Source of the DNA: Heterostelium multicystogenum
Lineage: Eukaryota > Evosea > Eumycetozoa > Acytosteliales > Acytosteliaceae
Direction of reading: 5' to 3'
NCBI GenBank assembly: GCA_003667245.1
Contig: RCNN01000494.1
Location: 1 to 16,758, forward strand
Length of the DNA stretch: 16,758 bases
Every line of letters begins with the position of its first letter. Positions within the stretch are counted from its first letter, which is position 1. Positions 8,726 through 16,758 of the stretch are shown piece after piece. Both the position numbers and the translations under genes were made by a program. The notes under the pieces are model-generated. The model ran no database searches. It saw only the letters and a list, made by a program, of their open reading frames with translations, and had not been told where the DNA came from.

Positions 8726-8925
8726 TAAAATGGTTGTACTTTTTCTTTTGATGGATTTATGAACTTGGTTCGGATATAATCCAATCTTTGATCTTGACTA
8801 TATCGTTGGAGCTTGAATGCATCATCTTGCGTAAGATCCTTGGTGCCAATATATTTATCATTTTCTGAAAGTATGTTATCATCAAGATCGAAAATCCAAT
8901 CAACTATGTCTTTGAGGTTTGACAT

Positions 8926-9165
8926 TTTTTAAAATAATAAATAAAGGAAAGAACTAATAAAAATAATGTAAGAAATAAAAGTATAGATATTGTGGTAGTT
9001 GTTGTATGTGACTGATGAACAAAATAAATGAAAAAAATGTAAGTAAAGCTTGTAAGTTTGGCTGAGGTATGAACAAAAATAATAATAAATCAAAATGAGG
9101 TATTAATAACTATATAAATAGTTTTTATTTTGGTTTTTTTTTCTCTCACACTTTTACTTTAAATA
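8926..9165. promoter_or_regulatory. Divergent promoter region (TATA plus T-run on the plus strand)
   Basis: On the plus strand, CTATATAAATAG at about 9109-9120 is followed by T-rich sequence (9120-9143) and an ATG at 9166. This is the TATA-then-oligo-dT arrangement described for dictyostelid promoters. On the minus strand a T-rich stretch with TTTTAAAAA precedes the ATG at 8925. The region probably drives the Crinkler/RHS-like gene leftwards and perhaps a short transcript rightwards. Confidence 0.45.
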
Positions 9166-9312
9166 ATGAATAACTCACTCTTAACTGGGAATGTTAATTG
9201 GAAAATACAAACTAGTAATAACTATGAAGGTTCTTTTGGAAACTCACACCCCAATTTGTCCTGTTTAACCAATTTTATTAAATTTGTTGTAACTTCATCT
9301 CATTTCTTGTAA
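9166..9312 (+). CDS. Possible 48-residue protein, unknown
   Basis: The ORF starts MNNSLLTGNVNWKIQTSN and ends SSHFL before TAA at 9310-9312. It is rich in Asn, Ser and Thr. Its support is positional: it sits 25-50 bases downstream of the best TATA/T-run arrangement in the window. Its end overlaps the antisense small ORF at 9278-9415. No homologue is recognised, and it may be fortuitous or the first exon of something lost. Confidence 0.25.
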   Translation: MNNSLLTGNVNWKIQTSNNYEGSFGNSHPNLSCLTNFIKFVVTSSHFL

Positions 9313-9415
9313 AATCACATATTGATTTAACATTCGCAGATAGTTCACACAATAGTTTCAGGTGCTGTTGGTCAAGCTCTCCCATCTTCTGTAGAATAGG
9401 AAGTATCTTGGTCAT
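9278..9415 (-). CDS. Small ORF of 45 residues, best-preserved member of the three-copy relic family
   Basis: ATG at 9415 opens MTKILPILQKMGELDQ, then HLKLLCELSANVKSIC, ending KLQQI with TAA at 9280-9278. Relatives at 2677 and 13227 share the first codons and the upstream motif AAGAACATTAAGAAAC (here 9427-9442). In those copies about ten extra codons follow MTK, so this copy may have an internal deletion that kept the frame. It has an amphipathic helical look. It could be a truncated 5' end rather than a complete gene. Confidence 0.35.
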   Translation of the reverse strand: MTKILPILQKMGELDQQHLKLLCELSANVKSICDFTRNEMKLQQI

Positions 9416-9490
9416 TGATAAAGTACAAGAACATTAAGAAACCATAAATCATCATTTGATGACAAACTTTATTTTACTATAGGGGAATGG

Positions 9491-10081
9491 TTAAAATGCT
9501 GCAATGTGGTCAAGTACTTCGTTGGCAAATTGGTCCATGCTGTTGATCAGCTGGAGCATATCTTCCAAGATGAGCGATGGATATTCCAATTGATGTCTAA
9601 TGATGTATAAACGATTTTGTGAGTCAAAATTGAGGAAATCATTGTGTGTCTTGAAGGTTTCGATTATATAGTCAAATATTTTCTTGTTTTCATTTTTGGA
9701 GATAGCCTCAACCAGTGCCTTCATCAGTGCGACAATGTCAAACTCGAAGGAGACGATTCCGATAGTGAATTGGAGTGGTTCAAGGAGCTTCTTGTGATTG
9801 TTGTTGGGAATGTTAGTGATGATTTCTCGAACTTCATTATGAATCTCCAATTGCTTGGTTTATTCTCTTCAGATTCTCTATGAATTCATTGATTTGTCGA
9901 GACATTGAGGAGTATCCGGTAGTTACATGAGTTGAAAAGTATGAGAAGAAGTCTCGAATATTTCAAAGTGACCAGTCAGCAGTACAATGTTGCCTCGGTA
10001 GCGCATGACAACAAGTCGATCTTTCGGTCTTCCCAGATTCCTTGATAACACATCAAGAAAAGCAACTATTGGGCATAACTG
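9491..10081 (-). pseudogene. Unknown family member 2, interrupted (homologue of 5392-6059)
   Basis: The 3' part is a clean 119-codon frame (9850-9491) starting MEIHNEVREIITNIPNNN, with FEFDIVALMKALVEA, ending QFANEVLDHIAAF. Upstream, coding sense continues in other frames: SRQINEFIENLKRINQA at about 9905-9855, and LCPIVAFLDVLSRNLG to GNIVLLTGHFE at about 10076-9960. These align with the plus-strand gene at 5392 over its whole length. Two or more frame changes lie at about 9855-9960. The two genes lie in opposite orientations on either side of the Crinkler/RHS-like gene. No known domain is recognised; the protein appears helical and acidic. Confidence 0.5.
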
Positions 10082-10335
10082 ACCGTTGTTTGTCAAGGAG
10101 TGTCAGGTTGCAGTCGCAGTAGAAATATTGAATTGAGGGTAGACTGTTATTTTTGAGAAGAACGAGTCAAATATTAAAGAAAAGGTATCAAAGGAAACTG
10201 TCTCAATTAAATGCCGATTTAATGAGTACATATTCATCTTTCCATCACAGTCTAACCTCCCCTCCTGCAACTCAAGGATCTTAAGTTAGACCAATTCCCA
10301 GTGATGTGGTGTTTGTCCAAGTATGTTATGACAAA
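10082..10335. other. Spacer to the left of block B, with a faint coding relic
   Basis: On the minus strand, at about 10135-10060, YFYCDCNLTLLDKQRS and VMPN faintly recall the YYTGELTFLDKEG..LCIPN part of the AAA-ATPase_like pseudogene. An open reading MYSLNRHLIETVSFDTF lies at about 10230-10180. Neither is strong enough to call. Confidence 0.2.
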
Positions 10336-10363
10336 CACAAACAAGTATGAATAGTATATTTCC

Positions 10364-10607
10364 AGGATCCTGATCCTCCTACGCCGAGACATGATCGATT
10401 GATTTAGAATCAATCATCATGTGACTCTACATCCACAATCAATTTGAACAGCTCGCCTCCATTCAAATAGATTGTTGACCTTAGCCACGAGGGCCAGTAG
10501 TTTCTCTTTCGAGAAAATGAGATAGTCTCAAGTTCCCAACTCTATTGACTATCTCATTTGAGCAACATTATTCCTTAGTCACAGCTGTCGGAACTAATGT
10601 TGCTCAA
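10364..10607. other. Cluster of five perfect hairpins, copy B
   Basis: All ten arms of copy A are present without change, including AAATGAGATAGTC (10515-10527) with its complement (10547-10559) and TTGAGCAACATT (10558-10569) with its complement (10596-10607). Between the copies I see one A deletion, one C/G change and one C/T change. All fall outside the stems, and the last is in the loop of the fifth hairpin. Confidence 0.6.
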
Positions 10608-10863
10608 TCTGCTGGACCGATTTCCCTTGGAGTTAATTTTGAAGAAAGAGAGAAGAAAAGAAAGAAAAGAAAAATCTATTAATAGATACCTACCGAAACC
10701 GTCCAACCACTATTCAATTCCAATACTTCTATACATACTTACAATTATACTGATAATAATACAAAATTGTATTAAAAAGCCACTTTCAACAATAAGATTC
10801 TCACAATCTTTGACCTCTGTAGACTCTGGTGTAACTCTGTTGGACTCCGATCTTACTCTATGA
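10597..10863 (+). CDS. Possible small basic protein with a membrane segment, copy B
   Basis: ATG at 10597 lies inside the right arm of the fifth hairpin and opens an 88-codon frame: MLLNLLDRFPLELILKK, a Lys/Arg/Glu-rich stretch, NRYLPKPSN, a hydrophobic segment ILLYILTIILIIIQ, and a tail ending TLLDSDLTL. The block A copy is open in the same frame over its last 81 codons. The Lys/Arg tract is encoded by a GAAAGA-type purine repeat, so it may be low-complexity DNA rather than protein. Unrecognised. Confidence 0.25.
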   Translation: MLLNLLDRFPLELILKKERRKERKEKSINRYLPKPSNHYSIPILLYILTIILIIIQNCIKKPLSTIRFSQSLTSVDSGVTLLDSDLTL

Positions 10864-10938
10864 CTTTTAAACTACTGTTTGGCCTATATTAATAAAAGAT
10901 TAATTAATATTTATATACTATAGATTTGTTATTTAAAT

Positions 10939-11959
10939 TTATAATACTCTTGATGAAATGGTGTCTTGGACAAATCTATTGTTGATGGTTGGTACATCTA
11001 AGATTCTTTTATTCACTTTTGCCAAAGTAGTTTCTAATCTATCCATAGAAATATGTTTCTTGCCCTATAAATACAAGATAATTAATTAACAATTTAGAAT
11101 TATTGTAAAACTATTGATGATATGGTGTCTTGGATAAATCTGTTTTTGATGCTTGGTACAACTAACGTTCTTTTGTCACTCTTTCCACAGGATTCTTTTT
11201 TTGATCCACAGATACAATCTTAGAGTGTTTCTTGGCCTTTTAAACTTCCAATTAATATTATTTAAGTATTGTATTATAATATATACATACACCAGAAGAA
11301 ATTGTATGATTTATGAATCTATTGTTGATGGATGGTACCTTTAACGATCTTTTAGTCACTCTTTCCAGAGGTTTCTTTTCTTGATCCAAAATTTTCACTT
11401 GGAATCTGCTTGGCCTGTATTTATCAAATTAATAAATTATTATTGATATTAATAATCTACATACGTTTGATGAAACTGTAGTATTAATAAATCTTTTGTT
11501 GATGCTTGGTACAGCTAACTCTCTATGGGAAACTCTTTTCCAGAGGTTTATTTCCTTGATCCAAACCTTTAATTGGAATCTGTTCCTTGGCCTTTAAATA
11601 TTAATTAATAATTTAAATTAATAATTAAATAGTATTTTCACTTAACATACCTGTGATGAAACTGTTGCATTTATATAATGCTCCATAATGTTTGGAGCAT
11701 ATATCGTTCTTCTAATGACATTTGGCAACTTGACTGGAGCAGTTGGTGTACTATTATTACTATTCTTTGCCATTGAAGATTCTGCTGGCATCATGAAATG
11801 TCTATCCTTTTGTTGAAGTGTCTGTTGTTGTGGTTGATTCACTTTAACTACATGTGAAAAATCTACATTCTCTAATTTTAGTATACTAGAGTTGTATCTT
11901 GACTCTTGGAGTCCCATGCTTTTGCTATAATATTTGTGTATATTTAAATAATTATTCAT
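10939..11959 (-). pseudogene. Exon-repeat gene, copy B: five exons, unknown family
   Basis: Exon 1 is intact (11959-11651, 103 codons): MNNYLNIHKYYSKSMGLQES, then an N/Q/S-rich middle with KVNQPQQQ and DRHFMMP, and a first partial repeat (APNIMEHYINATVSSQ). Then come exon 2 (11591-11465), exon 3 (11414-11291), exon 4 (from 11236) and exon 5 (11064-10939, ending QDTISSRVL and TAA). Exon 5 is intact here and broken in copy A. Lesions are an extra A in a run in exon 2, an extra T in a run of four in exon 3, a missing C before an A run in exon 4, and a deletion of about 10 bases that removes the exon 4 donor. Repeats again coincide with exons. Start choice rests on conservation of the same ATG in both copies. 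Function unknown. Confidence 0.6.
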
Positions 11960-12195
11960 ATTTATAACTCTTGTAAAAATGATTGATTATTAAAAGTGTA
12001 AATAATAATGATCTAAAATTAATTAATTAACTATAGATAATAAAGATATTATTAAATAATTTGTTTAATTCTATCTTAAAACTAAAATGAGAATAGTTTA
12101 GAGTTTATATATCAAAGCAGCCTGTAAAGGTTAATTCAAATTCAAATTCAAATTGGATAACCGTTATAATATTTAAACATCAAGTATATTTTATC

Positions 12196-12291
12196 ATGAT
12201 GAAGTTGTTGTTGAATTCGGTAACAGTTTTAGCATTGTTATATATTTGCAACATATTCCAATCTGAGAACATTGGTATTTTATTAACATGA
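12196..12291 (+). CDS. Signal-peptide-like 5' stub, copy B
   Basis: The 31-codon ORF encodes MMKLLLNSVTVLALLYICN and a short tail ending GILLT. The hydrophobic core after a single lysine, followed by polar residues near IFQSEN, resembles a secretory signal peptide with a possible cleavage site. The ORF closes at the very edge of the duplicated block, so the gene body may have been left behind when the block was copied. Confidence 0.3.
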   Translation: MMKLLLNSVTVLALLYICNIFQSENIGILLT

Positions 12292-13690
12292 AATTCAACC
12301 TATTGAAACATACAATTTTTTATTATATATATATATTTCTTTGCACATATCCAATTATCATCACAACAATCAGTTTGATATGACCGTTGTGAAATGGAAA
12401 GAGAAATGTCCATAGTTTGTTGGTGTTGATAGCTGTATATCATTAGACCTGTCTATGAATCTTGTATGATGTTAAAACCTTCTGTGGAGGACCACTAAGT
12501 GATGTTTACGGAGAGCTATCCGCTTTGATTTTGAATATTGTACAGTTGTTGACGAAATGAAAATAGATGATTGAGATTTACTGTGATTCTAAGATGCTAC
12601 TCTATTGAGACTTCCATAATTGTGTCGAAAATGAATGTTATTGATATTAATAGAAAAATTAGTCTCATCATGAAGCATAACTTTAGTTTAAATTATAGTT
12701 ACCTTTGTGAATACTGATCATCATTGATTGAGATCATCGTTTGATTGTGAACAGTACTAGTTTCTTAAGAAACTATATCATTGATACCGTTGTTAAAGAA
12801 AGTCATATTGAAACCAATGATAGTTTTAGTTTCAAACTCTGCGAATTGAACTCATTGTGACATCTAATTGATATTCTTCAGTTGTCGCACAAGTGTCAAG
12901 TAATGAGTCATTAATGTCATTGATCACCAAGTTGATTGCTATGATCAAACATAAAGGCATATAGATTGTGAACTGCCCAGAATTTCTTTCGATTTGCCTA
13001 AGAAAGAGAATTCAAGTTGATTCAATTTGACCAATTGCTATATTGGAACATTGGCCAACGAATGAAGAGCAATTGTTGAATAAACCAATGTCATAGATGA
13101 AAATTGCTGGCTGAGTGTGTGCCAGATGATCAAGAGCTGTTTTTAACTGTTTCTGTTTGTAAAGCTATCTTTTGTAGAATAGGAAGCATTGGAATTCTGT
13201 CATAGTTATTCTGATAAACTTGGTCATTGATAAAAGAACATTAAGAAACGCTATAATTAATTTAATTTTAATAAATACTCTAGTTATCTTTTAAAATAAA
13301 TTAATAACAACTCTTATAACTTTACTTCTTCGATGTTCAGCTTACTTAGTCGTTTATCATAGTAGTTGTATAATATAATATATAATATATATACTTTGAC
13401 AAACTGTTGATACAACTACAACGATAAATACTACTATAATAACAAATTAAATCCTTAACATATGTAGTTATTGTTTGCTGTTAAATTAAATGAAAATTAT
13501 AAATATTTTTGAATCTTGAAGTATTGATATCAAGTCATAACTAATTATCTTTATAATAGCATTACTTGTTACTAAAAAACAAGTTGAAATGGGCATATAT
13601 TTATAAAATATTAATATACTTTAGATTGTAACTCTTAATCTGATCAATAAAAGAACATTTCTTTCATTTTAATAAATATTAAAGTCGGAA
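12292..13690. other. Gene-poor region with coding relics and the right copy of the diverged duplicated segment
   Basis: From about 12600 to 13580 this matches parts of 2278-3310 in the same orientation. Minus-strand readings with a few stops include MPLCLIIAINLVINDINDSL at about 12965-12900 and YSTIALHSLANVPI at about 13090-13050, which resembles YSTITLYSFANIQ near 2330-2295. A relic starting MTKFIRITMTEF lies at 13227-13165, with AAGAACATTAAGAAAC at 13234-13249. AT-rich tracts occur at 12321-12347 and 13366-13395. No intact gene is seen. Confidence 0.45.
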
Positions 13691-13691
13691 T

Positions 13692-15158
13692 TCATTGTTT
13701 GAGAATTTCATCAAAGATATTTTCTAAATTCTTTATTTGATTAAGATTATTTTTTTGGTATTCAAGATACAATAAACTTGTATCTGACATGTTTAAAGGT
13801 AATATGAGAGGGATACTCTTAATTTGAAAGCTCTTTAACATAATATCGTTTTCTGCATTGTCGTAAAATATTATGCATAATGTACTGGTGAGAGTATTTA
13901 AATCCAATTTTCGAGAATAGATTTTCAACTATTTGAGTATCGAAGTAATTGTAAATGATGAGGATGAACAGTGTCAATGTTGTAGAAACAATTCTATATA
14001 AAGGTTCAAGTTTTTTCTCATCTTCTAAACTGCCCAAGAAAAACTTAACTGTTTCAATGCATTTCATATTGTTGATAATGTCTACCCAAAGAGGTAGGAA
14101 ATTTTGATTAAATTTGGGGAAACCAAATGGGTTAATGACAAGTGTTGTGATATTGAATGTGGAATGCTTGAACCATTTAAATAGATTGTCAGATATAGGT
14201 ATTGTCAATAGTAATCTTTTTCAAGTTTGGAAACTCCATCGGTTCGTTGACATAGTTATGTTTTTCATTATTTTTCTTTGAGTGATCGGTCAGAACTGCC
14301 AACCGTTTGATTCTATCTCTATACTGTAATGGGATCTTTGTGGCGTCTAGATCATACCTTTGTATTTTTCTAGTAAAGGAAGTGCAGAGAATAAAACAGC
14401 TTCCAAATCGGTCAATGAGTTGTAGTCAAGTTCAAGTTTTCTTTAGTGTCTTGATCTTCGAGATTGCATCGATATGCAGTCTCCCTGTATATACACTACT
14501 TAGAGTGAGTGTGTGAAGTTCAGGCATGACCAATGGAATTTTCCTTAGGAATGTCGCACTAACACTTCCATAACCTCGTCCAACAATGGTAAGACACACA
14601 ACACTTGAAAGGAGTTGTTTGAGATGATTGTCTTGATTCTGCATCAAATATTCAAAAACTTCAATGTTAAAATGAATTTTAATAATATGTTTGATTGGGC
14701 ACCATATACTTGTTAGTCTATTTACAACTAAATCTTGTATTTGATGGCTCCTCACTCCTTTAAGAAATTAGATGCAAACATTATTGAATAGCTGACCAAT
14801 GATTCCAAAGAATTGTTTGTTGATAAGAGTGAGTGAGAGTGCATCGCGATATGAGTAGAATGGACTTGTATGATTTGTCATTAGCTTCCAACAATATTGA
14901 AAGATCTTGACCAGTGTCATAAAAGGTAGATTATACTCGACATGACCACGATGAAAATGAACTAAAGGATTGTCATCAACTAATTTCTTTTGTAATTTGA
15001 TTTGTTCACCTCTATATTTGATAATCTGATCGATAATATTAGATTTGGTTGATGACTTGTTACATGGTATCTTATTGTCAACACAATGTTGAATTAACTC
15101 CACTCTTTTTAATTTCGATAACTCTTTTACAACTTATTACACTATTGTTAGTTGACAT
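13692..15158 (-). pseudogene. F-box protein with leucine-rich-like C-terminal part, multiply interrupted
   Basis: The probable start is ATG at 15158 (MSTNNSVIS). One indel later the sense frame runs KELSKLKRVELIQHCVDNK, then an F-box-like LPFMTLVKIFQYCW, and LSLTLINKQFFGIIGQLF at about 14830-14775. The rest has LRR-like strings: MPELHTLTLSSVY, LELDYNSLTDLEAVLFSALP and FPNLKKITI. It ends NLENIFDEILKQ with a stop at 13692. Breaks are seen near 15125, at an in-frame TAA (14768-14766), near a T4 run (14437-14440), near 14355-14369, near 14200, and at a T4 run (13908-13911). F-box proteins of this layout are SCF ubiquitin-ligase substrate adaptors and are abundant in dictyostelids. The F-box call is motif-based. 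The number of breaks suggests a relic, unless the sequence has homopolymer errors. Confidence 0.6.
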
Positions 15159-15640
15159 CCTGAAACAATGATGATACTTTTAAGTTGCTCATTCATGATC
15201 ACCAATTCAAAAACAATAATCAATCAATTCTTCGAATTAAAAAAACAATCGCTCCCAAAGGTTATGATTATTATTGACGTTTAATTAATAACTGTTAGTA
15301 AACAAAATCTGTCACCTATACTCAGTCTAGATCCTCGTGTATCAGAGTACCCTCCTGCCATGGCTACATCTAGAACTTGTTCCTTGATAGCCAGGTAAAT
15401 ACTTTAATTGTGTATTAATACATCCATTAATTGAAAAATGTAGTATTATTTTTTTTCTGGATATGATGTTTTCTTGTACATTCAAGTTATATTTTTTGAT
15501 TATCATAGAATTTACAATGATTAAGATTAAAACTTTAGATATTCTAAAACTAACACAATAATTGTTTTTTTTGTATTGCAAACTTGTCCAAAATTTTAAA
15601 AAAATATCAAACAAACAGAGAGATTTTGCAACTTCAAATG
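15159..15640. other. Upstream flank of the F-box gene, with a possible short plus-strand exon
   Basis: A GC-richer island at 15312-15395 stands out. On the plus strand it ends with ATG at 15360 encoding MATSRTCSLIA, followed directly by a good donor (AG, then GTAAAT at 15395). No partner exon is seen downstream. On the minus strand the same island reads LAIKEQVLDVAMAGGY without a stop. Either could be a relic. The rest is AT-rich and empty. Confidence 0.2.
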
Positions 15641-16758
15641 AATCGACGATTTTCTTTTGTGTTTTTTTTTTAATTTTTGTCTTTATAATTCACTGTTCTT
15701 ACTTTAGCATAAAAGAAATTTAAAATACTATAAACAATAATAACAAATCAAAATAAAATCGACATCATTGATATTTATATTTGGATATATATATTAATAG
15801 ATATCTATAAGATATTCAAAATTAATAAAAATATTACAGAAAATAATAGATTTTATGAACATAAAAACAATATATAACAATAGTAATAATAATAATATTT
15901 GCATTCTCAATAAAAATAATAAATAAGAACACACACACACACAAAATAACAACAACAGCATTGCATATTTCACCTAATATATAAATAAATAAATAATTAT
16001 ATTAATAACACTTGAATGCAAAAATAAAAATATTTATAAATAAAAAAAAATAAACAACTATAACAGATAGCTACAAACAACAAACCAACAACAGCAGCAT
16101 TTCAACAACAACAACAACAAACACATTTATAAAATTAATTAAAAATAAAGTTTGTTGTTGCTCCTGCAAATCAATACAAAAACAAACAAACACTCAACAC
16201 AACTTTACAACTATAAGTTAGGCTTTTGTTGTTAGTTATTGATTTTAATATTTATAAAAAGTTAAAACTACAAAAATAACAACATTAGCATTTATCATTA
16301 TTATTATTTATTTATTTAATCATTTTATTATTAATACAAGAAAGATAGAAAGAAGCCTACCGATATTTAAGATAAATGAATATTATATTTATATAAGTAG
16401 TAGAATCAAGTTAAGATAGAATAGACAGAATTGGTAGAGATTTAAGATAGATACATAGAAAGATCGATAGTTTAGCTCAATAGATATAGACAATATTTAT
16501 ATTGTTTATATAAACTTAGTTCAACATAATGGAGTCATTTAGAAATACTTTGAGGGAATAAATGGACTAAACATGTACTGCAAGAAGAATAGAAATCTTT
16601 GGAACGAATATACAAAGGTTTGCTGAAATAAAGTTGTGCATATTTGAGCTCTTCGAAAACTGCGTTGTTGTCAAAATGTTACAGATTACTAATTAAACAA
16701 TGGTTCAATTTTCATTAGGGATCCGAATTTTAGTAACTTTGAAATTGAATATCTTCTT
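15641..16758. other. Low-complexity A+T-rich DNA, no gene seen
   Basis: The stretch holds long A and T runs, an (AC)n tract at about 15929-15943, a (CAA)6 tract at about 16103-16120 and many ATAA repeats. No frame exceeds about 60 codons on either strand. This fits dictyostelid intergenic DNA at the inner edge of the subtelomere. The last 200 bases (from about 16520) are slightly more complex but still hold no supported gene. Confidence 0.55.

Larger units (their letters stand above)
6689..8925 (-). pseudogene. Crinkler/RHS-type P-loop NTPase with C-terminal nuclease-like domain, frame-broken
   Basis: Exon 1 (8925-8726) starts MSNLKDIVDWIFDLDD. It is followed by a 66-base intron (GTAAGT to TTTAG), a 64-base exon, a 55-base intron (GTAACT to CACAG) and a long exon from 8540. 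The long exon has a Walker A motif (ASAPGIGKTRLLEE), a YGGMHAVSSRILFRFF segment and a Walker B-like NIGIDEF. The C-terminus has APFDWLQCF and YFLCDGKH, a D...(D/Q)xK pattern of the restriction-endonuclease fold, then CFITNRDS and a stop at 6689. Coding sense changes frame three times in the long exon, at an A/T run of five (7510-7514), a run of three (7202-7204) and a run of five (6891-6895). Exon 2 carries a stop in the expected phase. Correcting for the shifts, the long exon spans about 617 codons. The family is known for host- or self-directed nuclease effectors and genome-mobile relatives. This assignment is motif-based inference. GC content is clearly above that of neighbours. Confidence 0.6.
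10336..12287. repeat. Duplicated block B (about 2 kb, direct repeat of 3352-5357)
   Basis: It is collinear with block A from CACAAACAAGTATGAATAG to ACATTGGTATTTTATTA. Compared with A it lacks a tandem CTTACATACAGATA-type expansion near 3750-3780 and about 10 bases around the exon 4 splice donor. It has its own small insertions in exons 2 and 3. To its left lies the member-2 relic on the minus strand, and to its right unrelated AT-rich sequence. Confidence 0.9.

Noticed and set aside
11153..11344. A 63-codon plus-strand frame
   Set aside because: It is antisense to exons and introns 3-4 of the exon-repeat gene, whose splice sites and repeats are well supported.
3352..12287. Blocks A and B as long terminal repeats of one retrotransposon
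   Set aside because: The blocks contain a spliced multi-exon gene, and the interior has no gag, reverse transcriptase, integrase or tyrosine recombinase motifs that I can see. Primer-binding and polypurine sites are not evident either.
15342..15614. A 90-codon minus-strand frame
   Set aside because: It is dominated by AT-rich low-complexity codons and has no upstream support or family resemblance.
1..16758. tRNA, rRNA or CRISPR features
   Set aside because: I found no tRNA-like TPsiC/anticodon arrangement, no rRNA-like conserved strings and no spaced direct repeats. The only arrays are the telomeric units and simple AT, AC or CAA tracts.

Overview
The window looks like a chromosome end and subtelomere of a social amoeba (Dictyostelia). 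I infer this from several things: AT-rich intergenic DNA; short introns of about 50-65 bases with GTATGT/GTAAGT donors and AG acceptors; T-rich tracts upstream of start codons; and protein families I associate with dictyostelids (an F-box protein with a diverged leucine-rich tail, an AAA-ATPase_like/PD-(D/E)XK protein, and a Crinkler/RHS-type P-loop NTPase-nuclease). Species cannot be settled by eye. A group 1 or 2 dictyostelid (Cavenderia or Heterostelium type) is a guess.

Layout. Bases 1-66 are an array of CCCTCTA units (G strand TAGAGGG), C-rich strand first, as expected at a left chromosome end. Bases 456-1816 are a decayed minus-strand AAA-ATPase_like/PD-(D/E)XK gene. Bases 1960-3350 hold coding relics that recur, more diverged, at 12600-13580. 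Bases 3352-5357 and 10336-12287 are two directly repeated blocks of about 2 kb. Each block carries a cluster of perfect hairpins, a small plus-strand ORF, a minus-strand gene built from tandem exon-encoded repeats of about 41 residues, and a signal-peptide-like 5' stub at its right edge.

Between the two blocks lies about 5 kb of cargo. A GC-richer Crinkler/RHS-like gene (8925 to 6689, minus) is flanked by two members of one unknown family in opposite orientation (5392-6059 plus; 10081-9491 minus). A fragment of a second AAA-ATPase_like gene lies at 6209-6515. Bases 13692-15158 are a minus-strand F-box gene with at least six breaks. From 15160 to the end the DNA is almost all low-complexity A+T with no convincing gene, possibly the edge of the subtelomere.

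Almost every gene is interrupted. Many breaks fall on runs of three to five A or T. Either this is a graveyard of duplicated subtelomeric genes, or the assembly has homopolymer errors. Two nonsense codons and a lost splice donor cannot be homopolymer errors, so at least part of the decay looks real. The most novel objects are the exon-repeat gene family and the hairpin cluster, which is better conserved between the two blocks than the exons beside it.
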